64,000 bases of DNA, from contig JAEBUN010000044.1 of assembly GCA_023014365.1 (NCBI GenBank), forward strand, positions 186,001-250,000, given 5' to 3'. The notes below the pieces were generated by a model. It had not been told where the DNA came from. It did not search any database and saw only the letters and a program-made list of their open reading frames with translations. The DNA is from Lepiota brunneoincarnata. Its lineage: Eukaryota > Basidiomycota > Agaricomycetes > Agaricales > Agaricaceae. The position numbers and the translations under genes were made by a program. Below are positions 22,010 to 33,435 of the stretch, piece after piece. The number at the start of each line of letters is the position of its first letter. The first letter of the stretch is position 1.

Positions 22010-23737
22010 CTAAGCCTCCCCTCTAACCTCCCTCACAAACTTTCTGAACGCCTCCTCCATATCACCCTCCATCACCCACGCACCCCCACATTCCTGCCCG
22101 CCCTTGGGGTTTTCCCCACTCTGCGCGGAACGAGCAACAACCATACGATGTAGCGCTCTCCCGGTCTCCTCGTAATCACACGCGAGCGAGTACATCCAGT
22201 AAGCAAGGTAAGCCCCAACGTAACCCGCGTCGGAGTCGTGGAGAGCCGCAAGAGAGCGACCAGAGGCCATCACCGGCGGAGGTTGTAGAGTCTCAGTAGC
22301 TTCGAGTGAGGTGGTGGAAGATGAGGGGGACGGCGATGACTGGGACTCAGAGTCAGACGCGGCCAAAGTAGAGGAAGAGGAGGAGGATTGAAGCTCGATT
22401 TCCGCAAGCGCTTTATTGAACTCGGAGTGAACCTGTGGTCGGGAAAGACTGCGTTTGTGAGTGTGTCGAGGTTGTTGAACATGGGGCCCTGGCTTTTGGT
22501 TTTGAGGTCCGGCTAATTCAGGATCTGAACCTTGCTTCTGCTGTACCGCGGCACCAGGCTGAGTGGTCTGTGCAGGGGATTTTGGTTCACCAAAGTGGCC
22601 GGAAACCTCAAAGGTCGGGACTGCAAACGCCTCCCAAGGCACCGTCGCCGCACAATCCCAGTCCAACACGCCGACAATATGCCCGGTCTCATCGACCAGG
22701 ATATTCTCGCTATGCAAGTCCCCATGACGCATCGGAAATGGCCCACCCGCATCTCGCTCATCCACCAGCGGCATCATAGCCGTACGCCACAATGAGGCCA
22801 CAAACCGCCTCTTCAACAGCTCTGCCGACTCATCAGCATCCCCTCCTTCCCTCTCCTCCGCCTCCGTCTCACTTGCGGCCTCTGCCAAGCGCTCGTACGC
22901 CTCCGCCTGAATCCCAAAATACTCTTTGGCGCTGTCAAATGGTCCCAGTCCAAAATCAGCCCCAGGGCCCACGCTCACATTCCCCTCCTTGTCCATCATG
23001 AAACCGCCAATCTTGTCAAAAGTAATCCGGCTCAGCTGCACATGGATATCGGCAATATCATGCAGGTACTGCTTCAATATTGGCCGTTTCGCTTCGTCGC
23101 CCAGTAACGGATCTGAGCCGGGGTCCGCGTGTCCCAATTCATGGATGGCAATCCCACAGTCCTCAATGGTGATTCCTCGGATGGCAGTCATGAGCACAAA
23201 AGCAGGGAACGCCGGTCCGAGAGGATGCTCGCCATGCGGCGATGATGGCTGGTGTTCGGAGGATGAGGAGGAGGGTGTACTATCGCCTGCGACGGGGTGG
23301 CACGCGATGACTTGAGGTACGGGGATCGTCGTGCGGGTGCGCACAAGGTGAAGCGCAGCGACCTCGTTGAGAATTTTACGCTCGAGCTGGGCCGCGGTGT
23401 TAAAGTAGGCATCCATGGGTCTCATCCCGAACCTGATGATCCACGACTCTTCTTCCTGCTTGCCCCTCTCTACCTCCGCCTCCGCCTCATCATCATCAAA
23501 CTTACGCTCCTGATCGAAAATGACCTCAAAGACGACGAAAGATTGTCCCCACGTATAGTGTTCCCTCGCGATCCTGCACCCCCTTTTCCTCGGATGCAAC
23601 CTGCTCGCATAAGACTCGATGTCCGCAAAGTGCGGGGTAAGCCATTCAACGAGCGACGTCACCCGGTCCGCAAATTCGGATGGAAGAAGTTCGAGTGAGA
23701 GTTGGACGTCTGGCCATGTATTGCTAATCGGCGCCAT
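22010..23737 (-). CDS. Aminoglycoside-phosphotransferase-fold (APH) kinase-like protein
   Basis: A single uninterrupted frame of 575 codons starts at MAPISNTWPDVQLSLELLPS. The C-lobe carries the APH catalytic loop HGDLHSENILVDE (about residue 335) and the metal-binding VGVLDWDCAATVPWE about 25 residues later. The N-lobe has the strand WIIRFGMRP and IPVPQVIACH of fungal APH proteins. Two low-complexity acidic or Ser-rich inserts (about residues 150-165 and 390-480) make it longer than a typical 400-residue member. Family members phosphorylate small molecules or proteins; the substrate cannot be told. Fungal genomes have many such genes, and drug resistance should not be inferred. Confidence 0.85.
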   Translation of the reverse strand: MAPISNTWPDVQLSLELLPSEFADRVTSLVEWLTPHFADIESYASRLHPRKRGCRIAREHYTWGQSFVVFEVIFDQERKFDDDEAEAEVERGKQEEESWIIRFGMRPMDAYFNTAAQLERKILNEVAALHLVRTRTTIPVPQVIACHPVAGDSTPSSSSSEHQPSSPHGEHPLGPAFPAFVLMTAIRGITIEDCGIAIHELGHADPGSDPLLGDEAKRPILKQYLHDIADIHVQLSRITFDKIGGFMMDKEGNVSVGPGADFGLGPFDSAKEYFGIQAEAYERLAEAASETEAEEREGGDADESAELLKRRFVASLWRTAMMPLVDERDAGGPFPMRHGDLHSENILVDETGHIVGVLDWDCAATVPWEAFAVPTFEVSGHFGEPKSPAQTTQPGAAVQQKQGSDPELAGPQNQKPGPHVQQPRHTHKRSLSRPQVHSEFNKALAEIELQSSSSSSTLAASDSESQSSPSPSSSTTSLEATETLQPPPVMASGRSLAALHDSDAGYVGAYLAYWMYSLACDYEETGRALHRMVVARSAQSGENPKGGQECGGAWVMEGDMEEAFRKFVREVRGEA

Positions 23738-24238
23738 TTTCCGTAGGTGTTAGTATAGTGGAGAGGTGCTTGGTTGGGTTTTATATATAAGGGAGGAGGG
23801 AGAGACAAGGGGAAGGGATGTCACAATAAGGGGTGCGGGAGGGAGAGGGTTTATATATTATGTATGATGAATAACAACAACATGCGCATCGGCGTGGCCA
23901 AGGCGTGTATCATGATCCATCACGCTTCCGGTGATTCTCCGCTTTCCATTCCGTCCGCAATTACCTGTCTCCCTCCCTCCCTCCCTCCCTCTCCACCTTC
24001 ACGGGCAGTGCGTCCCTGATAAAAGTGGAGATAACGGCTGACATATCATACGCCCGCAGTTTCGCAGCAGCGGGGAAGTATGGAGACAGGGCAATTTAAA
24101 CCCGAACACCTGGGCTGCGTCGAATCTGGGGTCTCTTCGCGTCAACGTGGGCATGTCAGCCACTACAGGGACAGCAAGGACCGGACCGCATGTGCAGTAC
24201 TACTTACGCAGTTACACTTAATAAGCTACAGCATATTG
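23738..24238. other. Promoter side of the APH-like gene and eIF2D 3' side
   Basis: About 500 bp. It contains TATATATAAG (near 23783) upstream of the APH-like start on the minus strand, a possible TATA region, and a CTCCC tandem run (23968-23992). No gene recognised. Confidence 0.4.
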
Positions 24239-26880
24239 CTACTTTTTCGACACAACGATGTCAACAGCCTCAATCCACTTCTTTGGTATTCCTTTTTCCA
24301 TCAAATAATCCACAGCGGCTTTGCTCTGCTTGCCCTGCACGGCAACCTCCATTCCGGGTTTGCCGGTGCCTTGCACAGGTGAGACTGCATCGCCATCGCG
24401 AGCGGTAGCGAGAATACGAATACGTATAGATTTTACCCCAAAGACCCACAATCCCGAACGCACAGGTGACGTCGGCAAGCCCAGGGACCAACACCACCAA
24501 CCCCAAGACATGTCAAATGGGTAAACCGGGAGATCAGGGCAGGTCCGCATATATCCAATCAACATCCACCAACAGAACAGAAATAAAAATCAGAACGCTG
24601 CGTGATTTGGGTCAAGCAGAGTATAGACACCGACCAGATGCAGCTCCTGCGCAGGTCTTTCTCAGTTCCTCGGCCATCTCTTCTGCCTCAATGACCAAAA
24701 ACGGCTCGAATCCGGTAATCAGAGTTGATGCCTTCCTGCCTTGGCGTACTTTGACTACCACTTGGATTGGCTTGAGTTCTCCCTTTCTGTTTGATAGTCA
24801 ATGGATAGTCATCAGATGGAGAGTGAAATGAAATGAATAATACGTGACACGAGGGGGTAGTGGTGGGCCGTGAACGCTTGAGTCAGGGAAGCAGATGGGA
24901 ATTTGTAGCGGCAGGTTAATTAACTAGGGGGTTGAGTTCACACACCATTAGAGGTGTCACAAACCCGCAGCATGCAGTGGCATGGGAAGCGATAAGGAAG
25001 GCGAAGCACCGACTAGTCCGCAAACTGCAGCGAAGAGAAGCAGAACGTACTTGGCAACAACGTCCCGCCCTTCCACATGAACCTCATGCCAACTCTGCAT
25101 CTGTTCCACTACCCGTTTTAACAGTTCTTCTCTCTTCATAAACTCTGAACCGACAGCTGCGTCAAGGGCCGGGGAGCTAGAAGGATCTTTGCCTGCTTTT
25201 TTCCCTGAACCTCCGGATTTCGAGGATATGCAGGTAAGGAGTTCTTCATTAAGGTTAACATACGCCTGGTTGCGCGCGTTGACGAGTTGGTTCGAGGCAA
25301 TGTAAGCGTTTAGGAGCGTCTTAATCTCGCTCAAGGTATATAGTCCTGATTTACTATCCAGCACCCCCGATTTTTAGCAGAAAACCTTCAGAAACATGAC
25401 AGGGACACAAACCTCACGTTCATCTCCTCAAACAAAGCGACACTCGCCAGATGGGGTTTCCACAGCTCCCGTACACCAATCTCCTTACCCACTCCGTTTC
25501 TCTCCTTCTTAGCTTGTTCCTCCCGTTCGGCCTTCTTAGCCGCCGTCGCCTCGATCTCTCGTATCGTGACAAAATGTTTCCCGTGGAAGTAAGATTGTAC
25601 GTCGGGGTGTTGTGCATTCACACTCGTGATCAATAGATCTCCACCTCCGGATTTCTGCTTCGTGTGTTTAAGTGTGAGCAACGAAGCTTTCTCAGCGGCC
25701 TTGAGAAAGGTGGTGAGAGATTTGTGAGTGGAAGACTTGATTGTTATGTCTACGGGGTCGATGTGCAGTTTCTCGTCTCGAGTGGCGTCACCGGCGGCGG
25801 AGGGATAGGTCACGGAGGTAGGAAATGCTGGTCGGGAAGGAAGAATATAAGATGCGTAGAGCTGTGTGGAAGAGATCGGGAAGGTTGAGGCGGGGAGGGA
25901 CGAGAGCTGAGTTGCGATGGCATGGATAAGAGATTTGGTAAGGAGGTCCGTGGTTTCCTGAGACGTGTAAGAGATTTTAGGAGTCGCCTGGGTTTCAGGA
26001 GCAGGAGGGGCCTCTTGTGTCGTTGACTCTGTTTTTTCTGGCGCACTCGAACTTCCAGCTTCTTCCTTTGCATCGTCCTTTTTCTCCGCGCAACCACCTT
26101 CTGTCTCTGATTCATCCTTCTCTTCTCCCCGAGTACCAGCGACCGGATACACGCTCGGCGGGATGTCATCTTTGGTCCCCATCTCCCACAAATGGTCCTT
26201 CCAAGTATGCAGCACCAACACGGCTTTACCTTTCTCACCTCGATCCTTCCTCGCCGCCAGATTCTCACCGGATAGCGCCATCGTTCCCACAGCAAGTGGG
26301 GGCGAAACAAGCTGTTTCAAACTACCGTCCTCATTCTTCGCGCTGGATAACTGATGTATCGCGACGAGCCGTCCCGCAGCGAGTGTAGACGGCGTATGGG
26401 TGATAACTGGCTTGATTCGCGTCACTAAGTTTTACATTTTACGCGTTTAGAATGGAATTACGGACCCCCGGGAATCATGAGATCTGCGCCACCGGCGAGG
26501 ATAGGAATAACTGCGGGTGGAGTGAACACGGATGGAAGGAGATTCGAGGTGGCGAGTTTCCAGAGGGTGTATATGGCCGGTATGAGTTCTTCCGATCCCT
26601 TGCCGATGGTGAACCAGAGGGGGTTGCCATTGCTTGGATCTAGATACAGTATCTAAAAACCAACCTCAGTTGTTGCGGGTTATGCGAGAAGCTGCACACG
26701 CACGCCAGGTTCATTTGCATAGGTCGAGAACTTGGCAGTTTGGATGCCCTCGGGTACGAGCAGATCGCCATCCTCCGGAGAAGTAGCGAATAGAGATGCA
26801 ACGCGTTGCTTGAGCTTGCGTCTGTCGGAGGCACGCAGAGGTGCGGAGGTTTTGAGCTGGCCAAGTGGTTTTTTGAACAT
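24239..26880 (-). CDS. TMA64: Translation initiation factor eIF2D (Tma64/ligatin)
   Basis: The multi-exon gene starts MFKKPLGQLKTSAPLRASDR. Its PUA region includes ILYLDPSNGNPLWFTIGKGS and ILAGGADLMIPGVTRIKP. An acidic linker follows, then a SWIB/MDM2-like part (KSGLYTLSEIKTLLNAYIAS), and the SUI1/eIF1-like end has LKPIQVVVKVRQGRKASTLI and VQGKQSKAAVDYLMEKGIPK, closing EAVDIVVSKK. Introns follow GT-AG, including a longer one of about 240 bases before the SUI1 part (near 24790-25030). eIF2D binds the 40S subunit, can deliver tRNA to the P site and helps recycle post-termination 40S complexes. All exons join in frame. Confidence 0.92.
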
Positions 26881-27639
26881 TATCGCTGAACATGGAACTC
26901 AATTAAGTGGCCAATCTAATCTTATCAGGCCAACTTGATCATTCCCACGCCAGTTGATGCTCAAGGAAGACACCTCCCCACTACTTCTTGTCTGATAAAA
27001 ACATTTGTTTTGAAAGGGGAAACACTACACGATTATCAAAGCAATATTGAGAATTAGCTGAAATATTTATTTTTGCCACTGCTATAGTAACTGTAAATGA
27101 TAATCTGCTGGTGTTATATATAGTGTGAGATGTCTAGTTACTGCATAGACTTGTAAACACCAGGTTGAGTGCTATTCCCTTTGCTGTGTAGCATAGTACC
27201 TACTTTGTAGTTGCTTTTCTCAGTTGTTATATATGTTAACTAATAGCAAATACTAAGATGAGCCTTATACCCAGCTATTTTCTCTCCTTTATTTATGCTG
27301 GTCACACTAGAGTGTTTTTATTATTTTATGTGATATAGTATAAATTTTGAAATAATCCTTAGAGGGATTTCTGTAGTAGCCAAAAGTATTAAATTAATAA
27401 GGGTAAATTAATGGAGGATTAAGATAGTATCTCACTCAATAGGTAAATACATTGTGATTAAAATGCATAGGACTTTTTATAAAATCTGGCCAAAAAACTG
27501 TCCCAATATATTACTATTTGGAAAGATCAGCCAATGGTGGACCAAGGTGATTACATAAATATTCAGAAAAATAGAGTATGATAATATACCATATCAGGAT
27601 CATTTATCCAGTTCAATCACATGATCTATCTGAGAAATA

Positions 27640-27975
27640 ATGGATTATTTATTCATTTAAAATATTAACTCATTGGAACAGTTTTTTGATCCTCTATCAT
27701 GTTGGAAAAAAAAAGTGCAACAGTAGCATGTTCATTTGGTCTCTGTGAGCTCATGAGACAAATGGATAGCTACATACAACTTGGCAGACTACTTAAATAA
27801 TATCTACAACAATAAGGTCTATAAACAATAAAACAATTATAAATCACATGCATTGCACAGGCTTGCATGATGCCAAAATTCCAACATATCACCTACCTAA
27901 TGATACTTTGAACAGCCTTCTTTTGCTTTAATAACTGCTCTAAGCCTTCTGAGTATGCTACCATATGCCAGTATC
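27640..27975 (-). pseudogene. Tc1 transposase C-terminal remnant
   Basis: The minus strand near 27895-27975 reads YGSILRRLRAVIKAKEGCSK, matching the end of Tc1-like transposases (SMPRR.RAVI.AKGG.T.Y). The rest is eroded. A different repeat starts soon after 28000 and appears to have cut the element. Confidence 0.6.
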
Positions 27976-28004
27976 ATAATTACAGGTATGTACTTGCAAG
28001 TATA

Positions 28005-28215
28005 GGGACCTTTGAGTGGGGTCCTCATGGACAAGATATATCAGACTAGGAGATCAATGAGCACAAGAGGTGTATTATTTAGAGCAAGAATATGATATGA
28101 TGTGATGATGGAGATTAGAAACAAGAAGATAAAGTAAGTGTTCCTTACATCTATACAAGAATATGTCAGTAATTATTTAGTTTGTATAAGAAATGTTCAT
28201 ACACTATCCCCTCCC
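28005..28215 (+). repeat. LTR-like repeat, copy 1
   Basis: Contains GACCTTTGAGTGGGGTCCTC and AAGATAAAGTAAGTGTTCC followed by TACATCTATACAAGAATATG. The same order occurs at 33315-33435 with substitutions; copy 1 has about 80 extra bases. The pair brackets the gypsy remains, so they may be LTRs of one element or two fragments of a family. Confidence 0.6.
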
Positions 28216-28254
28216 TGAAGTAAGAGCAAAAGAAAGAAGGACAAACTGAAAAGG

Positions 28255-28963
28255 TATTATAAACAGTCCAGATAAGGAAGCGTTGGAGCTAGTCTTTGAC
28301 TATACAAGATGGATACAAGAAACTATAAACTAATTACAGGTACAGAAATATGAAGACAAGGAAGAAGAATATTATTATACCATGCAGGACTTGGTGAGGG
28401 ACACAGGAATAGAGATAACATTAGAGGATATAATGGAGTATCTCAAGGAGGAAGGAGATAATGATGAACTAACAGATTTGACCTCTGATACAGATGGAGA
28501 TACCAAGAGAGTGAATAGCAGCAATGAAGAGGAAGCTATAGAGATAGGATTGGGAGAAAGAGAATATGCGTCAGAGGAAAGTGATGGAACATCACACAGT
28601 AGTAGAATAAAGAATGAGGACAATGACTTATTGTAAGATAAATATAGTAGCAGTATACTACCAGGCAGGATGTGGATCACAGCAAAGGCTGTCCAGGACA
28701 GCAGACTAGCCTCATTACCTATAATAAGTATATAGTATCTCATAGGTATATAAGGCCTGTACAAGTAGAGATTAAAGCCTTAAGGTTTAATCTTGTTAAC
28801 AATGATCATTAACCCTTTTTGCTTTAACTTGGTATGTTCCCTCATTATCTCAGTTAGTGCAATCCACTAAGCTCTCCAAGACTAACCATCTTGGATATTT
28901 TCTAGAGTGATTGAAGGCCTTCTCCAGTTATTTTTGGATATAAAAGGAGCAAAGATCATAATA
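28255..28963 (+). repeat. Second copy of the 714-bp LTR family (plus strand)
   Basis: Aligns along its full length with the solo LTR at 5262-5975 (opposite strand), from ...AACAGTCCAGA to GATCATAATA. Differences are mostly C-to-T or G-to-A. It carries the same acidic reading frame; its TATA-bearing stretch CTCATAGGTATATAAGGCCT is also shared. TG...CA ends are no longer perfect (TA at the start). Confidence 0.85.
28266..28636 (+). pseudogene. Acidic reading frame in LTR copy 2
   Basis: From the LTR start the frame reads parallel to the copy at 5594-5971, with one in-frame TAA (near 28330). It is then open for 84 codons, 28382-28636, starting MQDLVRDTGIEITLEDIMEY and ending ENDNDLL-like (NEDNDLL). 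The end point matches the other copy exactly. Confidence 0.6.
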
Positions 28964-29099
28964 TCACCTGGGAAATAATAAGTCTTCCTGCAGTGAACAA
29001 GAAGCTATTTTATGTAGAGACCTTGTTGGAGCATGTACTCACAGATAATAAATGTTGATAGAAAGGGTCTAATGCATAGCCCTCACAGATTGCATCAAG

Positions 29100-29830
29100 C
29101 AACTCATTGTCTACAGAGACTGACAAGACTATACTTACCTTTCCCATTTCATATGTAGCTAGGGCTGCAACATAATACCTCTACATCTTGAAAATTCATG
29201 CATAATAGAGTATCTGCTATTGTATTGCATTCTCCTTCTACATAAACAATTTTGCTTTCATACTGAGAGAGAAATTCCATCCATTATGCTTGATAACAGC
29301 TGAGGTCCTTCTGTGTGGCAAAGTGTTCTAAGGTACAGTAGTCAGTATAAATGAAGAAAATCACACCCAATAAGTCTATGTGCCAACACTTGAGGGCCCA
29401 AATAATTGCTAGCAGTTCCTTCTCATACACCAGGTAATTCAGCTCCACACCCTTGAAGGACTCAGAGTCAAATGCAGCCAGTCATGCTGATTCCTATGTG
29501 GGACCAAAAGAAAGGACAGCACCAGACTGGTAATCACTGGCATCTATTGTGACAAAAACCTTGTTATCATCCCTGTTTTGATGATCAATAACCATAAGAC
29601 ATTCACAGCTCAAAACCACCTTCTTGATAGCATTGAAAGCAAAATGGTGCTCTGAGAGCCATTCAAGGGAGTACTTCTTCAGCTTCTTGCTGATTGGGGC
29701 ACAAGCCAGTTGAGAATCCTATCTGTTAATCATAGTTTCTCCCTTGACTAGTCTTGTGTCCTTGAGATCCATAAGAGCCACAATTGCCCCTTTCACATTT
29801 TTGATTGCTTTTTGATGACTTTCTCAATGG
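29100..29830 (-). pseudogene. gypsy RNase H / RT-connection remnant
   Basis: Translating the minus strand gives VFVTIDASDYQSGAVLSFG, then LNYLVYEKELLAIIWALKCW and IYTDYCTLEHFATQKDLSCY. These are the standard RNase H motifs of Ty3/gypsy pol. Stops and frame changes interrupt it. Confidence 0.8.
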
Positions 29831-30224
29831 AACTCATTTACCATGCTTTTCAAAAGATACAGAGCTAGAGTTAGTGATGTGTTCTGTATCAGAATCCTTG
29901 CAATCTTAAACTACTATGCTCCATTTACAAACAAGGAGTGGAAAAAAGCAAGAAGCATTGATGATAGCCTTTGGTTGAAAGTAGTCAACCTGAACAATGA
30001 TTACTATCTGATTAAAGATAGGTGACATCAATTCCAGCTCAGGTTCTAGAAGGGATGTGCATGAAATTGGTCATTCTTGAACATTGCCCAATACTACTGT
30101 TGGAAACTCTCATAGAGCAAAGGGGCTCAAATTGATCCTTGGGTGATGAACACCATATTATTCAAACACTTCCAAATTGAATGGGGGAATGCTTGCCTTG
30201 CTAGGCATTTATTATACCTAAGTT

Positions 30225-30680
30225 AGACCTAATAGTTTTGCCACAATGGGTTAATGACTTTATGCAGTTAAATGAGAACATGGTAATAGATTCACACCTT
30301 TTACCTCATGTTGATGACACCCTAGCTGACTGTGCCAAAGGTTGTATGTGGACAACAACTGATATGACATATAGTTTTTTTCAGATGCATGTGTATCCCA
30401 ATGATATCCTGTTAATAGCTGTCTCAACCCCCTTTGGCCTGTACAAATGGCTAGTTGTGCCAATAAGCCTCTGAATGCATTAGTGATCCATCAACAACAG
30501 GTAACTGTGGCCCTCCAACACCTAATAGGCAAGATTTGCCACATTTATCTTGATGACATTGTCATTTAGTCTAACAGCATGGATGAACATATCCATAATG
30601 TGTGTGTGGTACTGCAGGCACTTTATAATGTATAGTTGTACTGCACTTTAAGAAAGATACATTTATTTTGTACCAATATA
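30225..30680 (+). pseudogene. gypsy reverse transcriptase remnant
   Basis: Reads LPHVDDTLADCAKGCMWTTT, then DMTYSFFQMHVYPNDI and VSTPFGLYKWLVVP. After a frame break it reads HLIGKICHIYLDDIVI with the YLDD active site at 30546-30557. It lies in the opposite orientation to the neighbouring RNase H remnant, so at least one inversion or two insertions occurred. Confidence 0.85.
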
Positions 30681-30689
30681 TTGCTTTTC

Positions 30690-31263
30690 CTTTGCTCTGT
30701 TCATAATCTCCAAGCTCATTCACTTCTGAGTGAATTGTTAAAGTATTCAAGTTTCTTCTAGAGACAAGATCAATCTCTTCAGGTGATATACTGTCTATCA
30801 TTTGATTTACTGATCCTTTCTGCTTAGCAGATAACAGATTTTCCCTCTTTCTTCAGGGTACATGATATTATTTTTTTGAGAGTCATTCTCACTCATCCCA
30901 TTCACTGATTCTTCAGGATCTAGCTCTTGAGTACTGAGTAAACTTTTATCAGATATTTTGTTGTCCAAGTCTGTAGAGGTTGGCCTTTCCTCCCTGTTCA
31001 CATGATTTGAATCTGATGCATGCTTAGTTTCTTTATTCTTTGCTTCTGTAGTACTCAGTTTCACTGTTAAATGCCTCCCCCACATTGGAGTGAGTCAATA
31101 AAGTTTCTTTAGAAGTGAAGACTTTGTCTCTTTTATTTTCAGTAGATAGACCTACAGATTTGGGCAAGAAGTTGTCACCTCCAGACTTCTTAGTCAGCCT
31201 GCTTGGAGCCTGAGCTCCAGAGTTTTGTTGGGGGACTAAGAAAGCTATACCCAAGGTACTCAT
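30690..31263 (-). pseudogene. Unassigned minus-strand reading frames
   Basis: Two overlapping frames (31033-31263 and 30807-31085) and a continuation to about 30690 give a Glu/Ser/Asn-rich sequence beginning MSTLGIAFLVPQQNSGAQAP. It lies inside the transposon island and may be part of a gag or a retroelement accessory region. No domain was recognised. Confidence 0.35.
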
Positions 31264-32164
31264 TACTTATGTTCAAAGATTGTAATCAGACATAGTTGAA
31301 TGAGATGCTTGTGGAGTGAGTTTTTGAGTGGTTGTGAGTTGAGGAGTAAAGGGTTGTCTTAGTGTTTGAAGAAATTCCTGGTTGATCAGACCAGGGGGGA
31401 TCCTATTATTGACAGTGTGATGAGGTATATGGGTAAGAGTTGAGAATACAAGAGTAGTATTATCAAAATATATGATAATGAGATGAGCAAGTCATGTCAT
31501 GTCATATTAGAAACTTAACACAAATGAAGGCTGATGGTTATCAACAATCATATTTCATATAAGTCTAAGAAAAGGAAAGGAATGGGCCTCTACAGCCCTT
31601 TTATCTATCTGAGGTATTTACAACTGTAGGTGAGAGTGGCAAAACATAAGAAAACAAACATGGAAACAATAAGATGTCACAAGGATGATGGAAGAGTAGC
31701 TGAACCACTATAATTCATCTGCCATGAGCTTGGGTACATTTTTCTTAATTGTGTCAGCATTGCCCTAGTTAGCAACAGCTACTTGTAACAGCTGGCATAG
31801 CCTGACATTTTATAGTATGTTCATTTATCTTACTAAAGTCCTGATAACATTTAAGGTCAGAAGCACACTCATTTGCAGCTATCTGTACTTCTTTAATCTG
31901 TACAAGGAGCTCTGCCTCAACTGCTTTCTTTGCATCTTCATCAGTGATAGCATCTATTTTTAAGCAGACTGTTAGGGCAACCTGGGAGGCCTTGACAGCT
32001 CAGGGGGAGCTGAAACAACTGCAGGGAAATCCTAAGTGATATTAAACTATGAGTTATGTACAGGACACATGCCTGCAGGGAAATCCTAAGAGAATAGGAT
32101 GAGGAAACCCCTGCAGGCGAAAACTATGTATATACCTAACTTATATAATCAATATAAATTGAAC
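31264..32164. other. AT-rich stretch, no recognisable feature
   Basis: About 900 bp of AT-rich sequence between retroelement fragments. It includes the short tandem CATGTCATGTCAT near 31495 and two copies of CTGCAGGGAAATCCTAAG (about 32018 and 32075). No coding region seen. Confidence 0.4.
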
Positions 32165-33130
32165 CAGGCTTAGCTGTGGTATCTAGGGGTCACGCAAGGC
32201 CTGGTGTGGTTGAAACAAATGTGGGATGTGAATATGATGGTCTAGAGTCTGTAGGAATGAGAGGGAATGAGAAAGGGTTTTATCTGGACAGTGAGGGAGT
32301 GTATGGAGTATTCTGGCTGTGTTTGCAGTGTGAGCATTTGAAGGGAGGGATATATAATGCGTTGGAGGGCACAGGGGTGTCAATAGGGTTAATGGAGGTG
32401 TTGCTGAGGTGTCTGGAGTGTCCCCTTACACAGACTCCATGATTGTGCACTTGATTCATGAGGTCTGAGTTTAAGTTGGTCCTCCAGAAGCCTTTGGATA
32501 CCTCATCATTGAGGTGTTGTACTATGCCCTGCAAGATGACATTTTAATGGGTGATGGCCATGACCCACTTATCAAAGTCATCACTGGCCTTGAGATAAGA
32601 GCTTGTCATTTTACATTGCAACTTGTCCTTCCAATTGCATGACAGTGCACATCAACGGAGTTTCTGGGGGAAGACTACAAAAGTGGGTACCCGGAAGCAG
32701 TTACATTCATTATTGATCCATATTTGTAACATGAGATACTTGAAACTAGGCAGAACATGGCTGACCTTTTCACCATCTGTGATCCTTGGGTTCACTTCAA
32801 AATAATCTATGCAGCATTCTTCCCATTTATGAAGGACAAGTGGTATTATGTAACCAGCCAAAAAAAGAGGGAGGGTCCCTAGTTTGGCATGCATGCATAT
32901 AGCCAAGTTGGAGAGTGATGTCATGATGGTTGTTAATAGCTCAGGTAAAGTGGAGTTAGAACTGCCTAAACTGGATGGTGACACTGGCTTGACTGGAATG
33001 TTAGCTATCATGGTATAGTTATCAAGAGATATTTTGTGATTTTTGGGAGGTGTGTTATCTAGCATTTTACCACTATCAGGGTTCAACAGAGCTAGAGGGA
33101 TTTGCTGTTCCAAGGTACTAGTGACAGCAG
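32165..33130 (-). pseudogene. gypsy gag remnant
   Basis: The 153-codon frame 32652-33113 contains HKWEECCIDYFEVNPRITDG, then HVLPSFKYLMLQIWINNE and FRVPTFVVFPQKLR. This is the capsid-like core of Agaricomycete gypsy gag (WE..C..YF ... D.EKV..VL..FKD..I..W). The frame then shifts, and 32280-32534 reads on (IVQHLNDEVSKGFW, LNSDLMNQV). No intact zinc knuckle is left. Confidence 0.65.
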
Positions 33131-33314
33131 GAGAATCCAGTTGGAATGTTTAGCTAGTAGTACTCATGTATGTGAGCAAACTAGGAAAAAACAGAGATCA
33201 GTGAATAGGGAGTACTAGCTTTCAGGAACAGAGGAACAGGACTGGCAATAACCTATGTACACCATAGCAACAGTTTATGGAGGTATTGGAGCTTATGTAG
33301 CATTGAAAAAAAAA

Positions 33315-33435
33315 GTAAGAACCCTTGAGTGGGGGTCCTCATGAACAAGAAGATAAAGTAAGCATTTCTTACATCCATGCAGGAATATATCAGTAATTAT
33401 GTGGTTTGTGTAAGGACTATCCTTACATACTATTT
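33315..33435 (+). repeat. LTR-like repeat, copy 2
   Basis: Partner of 28005-28215: ACCCTTGAGTGGGGGTCCTC, AAGATAAAGTAAGCATTTC and TACATCCATGCAGGAATATA occur in the same order and orientation. Confidence 0.6.

Noticed and set aside
22010..23737. Antibiotic resistance gene
   Set aside because: The APH fold is common in fungal proteins with other substrates; nothing here shows aminoglycoside modification.
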